The notes beneath the pieces were generated by a model that saw only the letters and a program-made list of their open reading frames with translations, had not been told where the DNA came from and ran no database searches. A DNA stretch of 17,263 nt from Alistipes sp. (GTDB lineage: Bacteria > Bacteroidota > Bacteroidia > Bacteroidales > Rikenellaceae): contig JAGBIR010000235.1 in NCBI GenBank assembly GCA_017934845.1, forward strand, positions 1 to 17,263. Reading direction: 5' to 3'. Shown here in pieces: positions 13,757 through 17,263 of this stretch. Each line of letters starts with the position of its first letter. Position 1 is the first letter of the stretch. Both the position numbers and the translations under genes were made by a program.

Positions 13757-14146
13757 ATGAAAACACCGCTTATTGCAAAAATAAAAAATTACAATAACAG
13801 CAATCAAAAAGAGCTCCGTCGCCAACTACGTAATAATGCGACAAGTGCGGAAGCTTCATTATGGTTATTGTTAAAAAATAGACAATTAGCGGGTTATAAA
13901 TGGCGGCGACAATACTCTGTTGGGGAGTTTATTTTGGATTTTTATTGCCCAACATGTCGTCTTGCTATTGAACTTGATGGGCAACCTCATTTTTCAATTT
14001 CTGGAAGAGAAAACGATTTTTTGAGAGATAAGATTTTATTACAAAAATATGGAATACAAGTTTTAAGATTTGAGAATAATCTTATTTGGCAAACTCCAGA
14101 AGGGGTTATTGAATTTATAGAAAAACATTTAAAACAAGAGAAATAA
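13757..14146 (+). CDS. DUF559 endonuclease-domain protein (Vsr-like PD-(D/E)XK fold)
   Basis: A 129-residue single-domain protein. Features of the DUF559 family: RRQLRNNATSAEASLWLLL (conserved Glu32), KWRRQYSVGEFILDFYCP (Asp61 following a beta strand), CRLAIELDGQPHF (Glu72, Asp74, His78), LRDKILLQKYGIQVLRFEN and a C-terminal helix. This is the restriction-endonuclease-like core related to the mismatch-nicking enzyme Vsr, so DNA cleavage or nicking is expected; no target has been shown here. The gene is strikingly AT-rich, with AAA/AAT/TTA codons, unlike its G/C-ending neighbours, and is wedged between composite palindromic repeats. This suggests acquisition together with, or a role in spreading, the repeats (inference). 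All putative catalytic residues are intact. The length of about 130 residues is normal for the family. Confidence 0.9.
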   Translation: MKTPLIAKIKNYNNSNQKELRRQLRNNATSAEASLWLLLKNRQLAGYKWRRQYSVGEFILDFYCPTCRLAIELDGQPHFSISGRENDFLRDKILLQKYGIQVLRFENNLIWQTPEGVIEFIEKHLKQEK

Positions 14147-14160
14147 GTTTAAAACTTATT
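14142..14160. terminator. AT-rich inverted repeat at the end of the DUF559 gene
   Basis: AATAAGTTT-A-AAACTTATT is a perfect 9-bp inverted repeat that includes the stop codon of the DUF559 gene. The stem is weak, with no G/C clamp and no long T-run, so termination is only a possibility. Confidence 0.35.
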
Positions 14161-14183
14161 ATAAGAAGTTTATAGGATTATAA

Positions 14184-14324
14184 AAACTCTCCCCCTAAGA
14201 TAGGGGGAGTACCCGAAGGGGGTAGGGGTATGATTTTTTGAATGTAAATTTTGCCTGCCGGATGGGAATGATTATACCCCTCTGTCACTAAAGTGACATC
14301 TCCCCTATTTTAGGGGCGAAGTTT
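14184..14324 (+). repeat. Composite R-spacer-L palindromic element 3
   Basis: R is 14184-14233 and L is 14274-14324. R (same CCCCCTAAGATAGGGGG and ACCCGAAGGGGGT hairpins) is identical over nearly all its length to the R unit at 13575, and the spacer plus L closely match those of 13423-13559, including TGCCTGCCGGATGGGAAT. The inner L hairpin is TGTCAC-TAAA-GTGACA. It lies 37 bp after the DUF559 stop, so the gene is bracketed by copies of the same element in the same orientation. Confidence 0.92.
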
Positions 14325-14346
14325 TGGGAAAAGTAGCAGAAAAAAC

Positions 14347-14388
14347 ACCCTTATTTTAGATGCGAATTTTAGGAAAGTAATAGAAAAT
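14347..14388 (+). repeat. Decayed tandem copy of the L end
   Basis: CACCCTTATTTTAGATGCGA and the following 22 bases match, with substitutions, the preceding TCCCCTATTTTAGGGGCGAA at 14300-14319 and its flank (GTTTTGGGAAAAGTAGCAGAAAA versus TTTTAGGAAAGTAATAGAAAA). The repeat offset is about 47 bp. It no longer forms the CCCC/GGGG stem. It directly precedes mrp, whose upstream region is thus made of repeat debris. Confidence 0.7.
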
Positions 14389-14405
14389 AGTTAAAAAATA
14401 ATATC

Positions 14406-15449
14406 ATGGAACAACAAATTAAAGAGTTGCTGGCGCGGGTTGTGCATCCCGAGACGCAGCAGAACATAGTCCAGAGCGGCATCGTAGAGTCGGTTACGGC
14501 GCGCGAGGAGAAGATTTTTGTGGTGGTTTGCTTACCAAAGGCACGCGACCCCATTTCACAGCGTATCCGCACCGTTGTTGAGCAGTTGTTGAAGGAGGCT
14601 TTCCCCGCTGCGGCCGACAACATCACCATTGCCGTTAAGGAGGGTACTCCCCGTGCGCCACAGCCAAAGCGCGAGAGTACGACCGTTAAGGTTGGCAAGA
14701 TTATAGCCATAGCTTCGGGTAAGGGTGGCGTTGGTAAATCTACCGTTACGGCAAACCTCGCCCTTACGCTCCGCAATATGGGCCACCGCGTAGGTATTTT
14801 AGATGCCGACATCTATGGCCCCTCGCAGCCCAAGATGTTCAACCGCGAGGAGTATATCCCCGAGGCGGTTCGCGAGAATGGCGAAGATTATATCGTGCCG
14901 GCCGAGAGTATGGATATCGAGCTTATGTCGATTGGCTTCTTCATCCAGCCAACCGATGCCCTTATGTGGCGCGGTGCGATGGCTACAAACGCACTGAAGC
15001 AGCTGCTGCATCAGACTATGTGGGGCGGGTTGGACTTCTTGCTGATTGATATGCCCCCGGGAACAGGCGATATCCACCTTACAATAATCTCGGAGATAAA
15101 GCTCGACGGAGCGGTTATCGTATCTACACCCCAGCAGGTTGCCGTTGCCGACGTGGTGCGCGGTGTTGAGATGTTCCGCCACGAGCAGGTTGCCGTTCCT
15201 GTTTTGGGTATTGTGGAGAATATGTCGTGGTTTACTCCAAAGGAGCTGCCCGACAATAAATATTACATCTTTGGAAATGGTGGCGCACGCAGCTATGCCG
15301 AGCAGGCGGGCGTTCCCTTCCTTGGCGAGATACCTCTTATCCAGACCATTATGGAGGGTGGCGAGTGCGGAACTCCAACCGTCGAGACCGACTCGCAGGT
15401 TGAGAGCTACTACCGCGCAATTGCCGAGAAGATGATTAAAAACCTGTAA
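14406..15449 (+). CDS. mrp: Mrp/ApbC-family P-loop ATPase, Fe-S cluster carrier
   Basis: Cytosolic scaffold/carrier thought to deliver Fe-S clusters to target enzymes. The N-terminal 80 residues form a DUF59/MIP18-type domain ([26 protein letters not shown]). Then comes [22 protein letters not shown], with the deviant Walker A GKGGVGKS at 105-112 typical of the ParA/MinD class, [16 protein letters not shown] (Walker A' region/switch), [16 protein letters not shown] (Walker B), and [19 protein letters not shown]. The segment [20 protein letters not shown] stands where many Mrp proteins have a C-x-x-C cluster site, and no such motif is present; this variant appears usual in Bacteroidetes as I recall them. 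The 347-residue length is typical. The gene lies directly after the repeat island and 4 bp before the aldolase gene. Confidence 0.94.
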   Translation: MEQQIKELLARVVHPETQQNIVQSGIVESVTAREEKIFVVVCLPKARDPISQRIRTVVEQLLKEAFPAAADNITIAVKEGTPRAPQPKRESTTVKVGKIIAIASGKGGVGKSTVTANLALTLRNMGHRVGILDADIYGPSQPKMFNREEYIPEAVRENGEDYIVPAESMDIELMSIGFFIQPTDALMWRGAMATNALKQLLHQTMWGGLDFLLIDMPPGTGDIHLTIISEIKLDGAVIVSTPQQVAVADVVRGVEMFRHEQVAVPVLGIVENMSWFTPKELPDNKYYIFGNGGARSYAEQAGVPFLGEIPLIQTIMEGGECGTPTVETDSQVESYYRAIAEKMIKNL

Positions 15450-15453
15450 GAGT

Positions 15454-16479
15454 ATGCAGCACTTCGATAACGACTATATGGAGGGCGCGCACCCTCTGAT
15501 TCTGGAGCGACTGATGGCTACCAACATGGATAAAACAGTAGGCTACGGCTGCGACGAGATATGTGCATCAGCACGCGAGAAGATTCGTCAGGCTTGCGGC
15601 GCACCCGATGCCGAGGTACACTTCCTTGTGGGTGGCACCCAGACCAACGCTACTGTAATACGCGCTCTGTTGCGTCCGCACGAGGGTGTAATTGCTGCCG
15701 ACACCGGCCACGTTGCACTCCACGAGGCGGGAGCTATCGAGGCGGGCGGTCATAAGGTACTGACCATTCCTCACCAAAACGGAAAACTCTCGGCCGAGGC
15801 TATCGACCACTACATTGAGTCATTCCGCAACGACGAGGCGTGGGATCATATGGTATGGCCCGGGATGGTCTATATTTCGCAGCCTACCGAGTATGGAACA
15901 ATCTACTCTCTTTCGGAGCTGGAGGCAATAGCTGCCGTTTGTCGCAAATGGCAGATACCTCTCTTTGCCGATGGTGCGAGATTGGGTTATGGACTTGCAG
16001 CCGAGGGTGCCGACTTCACGTTGAAGGATCTGGCGCGTCTGTGCGACGTATTCTATATTGGTGGCACGAAGGTGGGCGCAATGTTTGGCGAGGCGGTGGT
16101 TGTTCCGCGCGCAGGACTTATACCCCACTTCTTCACAATTATCAAGCAGCAGGGCGCTCTTCTGGCAAAGGGACGTATGCTGGGTATTCAGTTCGACACA
16201 CTCTTTACCAACGAGCTATATCTTAAGATTGCGCGTCACGCCGTTGAGCAGGCAACACGTCTGCGCGAGGCTTTGGTGGCGAAGGGTTTTCAGTCGTATT
16301 ACAACTCGCCTACCAATCAGGTCTTTATGGTTCTTTCCGAGGAGCAGCTCGAGAGCCTGCGCCGCTGTACTACATTCAGCGAGTGGGAGCATCTGGAGGA
16401 TGGCCGTACGGTGATTCGCCTCGCAACGAGCTGGGCAACACGCGCCGAGGATATTGACGAGCTGATTGCCGCGATTTAA
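15454..16479 (+). CDS. ltaE: Low-specificity threonine aldolase / beta-eliminating lyase family
   Basis: PLP-dependent fold-type I enzyme that in characterised relatives cleaves L-threonine or L-allo-threonine to glycine and acetaldehyde. The 341 residues show DNDYMEGAHPLILERL at the N-terminus, VHFLVGGTQTNATVIRALL (cofactor phosphate loop), GHVALHEAGAIEAGGHKVL, ISQPTEYGTIYSLSELEAI, IPLFADGARLGYG (Asp/Arg contacting the cofactor ring) and FYIGGTKVGAMFGEAVV with the Schiff-base lysine K206. The length fits the family. Related beta-eliminating lyases share the pattern, so substrate preference is not certain. It lies 4 bp after mrp, so the two are probably co-transcribed, and it ends the unit before a strong terminator. 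Confidence 0.9.
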   Translation: MQHFDNDYMEGAHPLILERLMATNMDKTVGYGCDEICASAREKIRQACGAPDAEVHFLVGGTQTNATVIRALLRPHEGVIAADTGHVALHEAGAIEAGGHKVLTIPHQNGKLSAEAIDHYIESFRNDEAWDHMVWPGMVYISQPTEYGTIYSLSELEAIAAVCRKWQIPLFADGARLGYGLAAEGADFTLKDLARLCDVFYIGGTKVGAMFGEAVVVPRAGLIPHFFTIIKQQGALLAKGRMLGIQFDTLFTNELYLKIARHAVEQATRLREALVAKGFQSYYNSPTNQVFMVLSEEQLESLRRCTTFSEWEHLEDGRTVIRLATSWATRAEDIDELIAAI

Positions 16480-16553
16480 GGGTATTATTATACATTTTAA
16501 TTTTTAATCTGCATTTTGGTTACCGATTAAAATAAAAAGAGCAGGAAATTATA

Positions 16554-16592
16554 GAAAAGAGTAATGTTATGAGTTTTAACATTGCTCTTTTC
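16554..16592 (+). terminator. Intrinsic terminator closing the mrp-ltaE unit
   Basis: GAAAAGAGTAATGTT (16554-16568) pairs with AACATTGCTCTTTTC (16578-16592) over 15 bp with one T-G wobble around a nine-base loop. The T-run lies inside the descending arm. The near symmetry means it could also stop transcription coming from the right. Confidence 0.88.
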
Positions 16593-16615
16593 TTGTTAAC
16601 AAAAGCCGAAAAAAG

Positions 16616-17059
16616 TGTTGATAAGGTGTATGAAAAGATGATGATAACTTTTAATAAATATTTTTAACAAAAAGTCGTCAAAATAGTAATCATCTGAATT
16701 TGAATGGTGGTTGAGAATAACAAATTATTTATGCAAAATTTTATAAAAAGTTATTGCCTTCATTATTGACTTTTTCGAGGGGTGAAATGATTATAAAAAG
16801 TTGGTGTCGAGAAGTTGAAAACCAAAACCGCAAAATGTGGATAACCATGTTTTATCTCATTTTATTATTTATTAATTAATTGAAAAACAAACGAATAACA
16901 CAAAAACAAGTATTCACAAAGTTATAAAAAGAGCGGTTGCCGAGTGTTGAAAATTATTTTCATAAAAAGTTATCGACACAATTAACAGCTATATATATTA
17001 TTTACTTTTTATATTAATATTTAAAAAGAATTAAAAAATAATAAAGATTGTGTTGACAA
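16616..17059. other. oriC: Candidate chromosomal replication origin (DnaA boxes plus AT-rich unwinding tract)
   Basis: This gene-free stretch holds one perfect DnaA box, TGTGGATAA at 16836-16844 (complement TTATCCACA). Near matches are TGTTGATAA (16616-16624), GTATTCACA (16910-16918), TTATCGACA (16970-16978) and the weaker TGTTGACAA (17051-17059). Four TTATAAAAAG-type repeats lie among them. A tract from about 16980 to 17047 is nearly all A/T and could serve as the unwinding element. Against it: no dnaA or other origin-marker gene is in view, and all genes to the left read toward this site, which is unfavourable if it fires in both directions. It could instead be a plain AT-rich spacer. Confidence 0.5.
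16741..16971 (+). repeat. Four dispersed TTATAAAAAGTT-type repeats
   Basis: TTATAAAAAGTT at 16741-16752 and 16791-16802, TTATAAAAAG at 16922-16931, and TCATAAAAAGTT at 16960-16971, the last running directly into the TTATCGACA box. All have the same orientation. They are restricted to this non-coding region and lie among the DnaA-like boxes. Confidence 0.75.
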
Positions 17060-17083
17060 CTCAGCTCGGTTGAAATTCAAACT

Positions 17084-17105
17084 TCAGTTGTAACGGCTGT
17101 TTCCT
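17084..17105 (+). repeat. GTAAC-loop hairpin repeat
   Basis: TTCAGTTGTAACGGCTGTTT followed by CC is the same family as 533-583: CAGTT-GTAAC-GGCTG with G-T pairs in the stem, then TTTCC. It lacks the following TGAAGC. A GGCGGAAATGACAACAAA module related to 590-607 follows at 17151. Confidence 0.7.
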
Positions 17106-17107
17106 TA

Positions 17108-17139
17108 ATTCAAAATTAAGAATTCAAAATTCAAAATTG
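17108..17139. repeat. AATTCAAAATT simple repeat
   Basis: Four near-tandem AATTCAAAATT/AAGAATTC units. The same short repeat is at 1-20 and, inverted, at 781-800. All lie in gene-free sequence beside the hairpin repeats. Confidence 0.7.
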
Positions 17140-17177
17140 GTTGCTTACGCGGCGGAAATGACAACAAAAGAAATGTC

Positions 17178-17245
17178 ATGCCACAATTGGGTAAAGTACC
17201 GGTTGGCAAGTACGCACGTGCTACCCTTACCCAATTGACTGGCAT
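17178..17245. repeat. 68-bp structure with long inverted arms
   Basis: ATGCCA plus CAATTGGGTAA (17178-17194) is matched by TTACCCAATTG (17227-17237) plus AC and TGGCAT (17240-17245). This gives 17-bp arms with a 2-base bulge. The interior contains the palindrome GCACGTGC (17214-17221). It may be a small inverted-repeat element, or a leader structure for a gene beyond the window edge. Confidence 0.7.
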
Positions 17246-17263
17246 CTACCTTATATAAAAACC

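Noticed and set aside
13423..14324. CRISPR array
   Set aside because: Repeats are long, palindromic and in alternating R/L orientation, with unequal and partly identical spacers, one of which is a gene; no cas genes are near.
17178..17245. tRNA gene or dif site
   Set aside because: No acceptor/anticodon/T-arm arrangement or CCA end fits a tRNA, and there is no 28-bp XerC/XerD-type core with a 6-bp centre.

Overview
The window reads as a Bacteroidales chromosome, most likely Rikenellaceae/Alistipes-like. This is inferred from moderate-GC coding style, Bacteroidetes-type lipoproteins, a DUF4296 lipoprotein, a PorT-like barrel, a Mrp without CxxC, and TAnnTTTG promoter-like boxes in place of strong Shine-Dalgarno sites. 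All 17 recognised genes lie on the + strand.

Layout. Positions 83-514 encode dUTPase. Positions 515-844 hold no gene, only mobile-looking palindromic repeats. Positions 845-9724 look like one long transcription unit with gaps of about 40 bp or less: DNA polymerase III delta' (holB), folK, a small lipoprotein, an Ig-like lipoprotein with a Gly/Met tail, an outer-membrane barrel, rbfA, a LolC/E-type permease, a DUF4296 lipoprotein and a metal-dependent amidohydrolase. Positions 9925-12292 carry a nitroreductase, folE and an endonuclease/exonuclease/phosphatase (EEP) lipoprotein ending in a clear intrinsic terminator. A second, non-lipidated EEP paralogue follows (12313-13296) with its own strong terminator.

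The accessory island is 13361-14390. A short, AT-rich DUF559 (Vsr-like, PD-(D/E)XK) nuclease gene sits among about three copies of a 130-140 bp composite element. Each composite is two inverted, hairpin-rich half-repeats, so the architecture resembles REPINs. Related half-repeats and a second, covarying hairpin family recur 13 kb away between dut and holB, and the hairpin family again at the right end. I consider this nuclease-plus-palindrome module the best candidate for an undescribed system.

After the island come mrp (Fe-S carrier/P-loop ATPase) and a threonine-aldolase-like PLP enzyme, 4 bp apart and closed by a 15-bp-stem terminator. The last 0.7 kb (16600-17263) is non-coding and very AT-rich. 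It has one perfect DnaA box, several near-consensus ones, four TTATAAAAAG-type repeats and a nearly pure A/T tract, which together make a plausible replication origin. A 68-bp structure with long inverted arms lies at its right edge.

The core genes serve nucleotide hygiene and replication (dut, holB), folate/pterin synthesis (folK, folE), ribosome maturation (rbfA), envelope biogenesis and Fe-S cluster delivery (mrp). No tRNA, rRNA or CRISPR array was seen.
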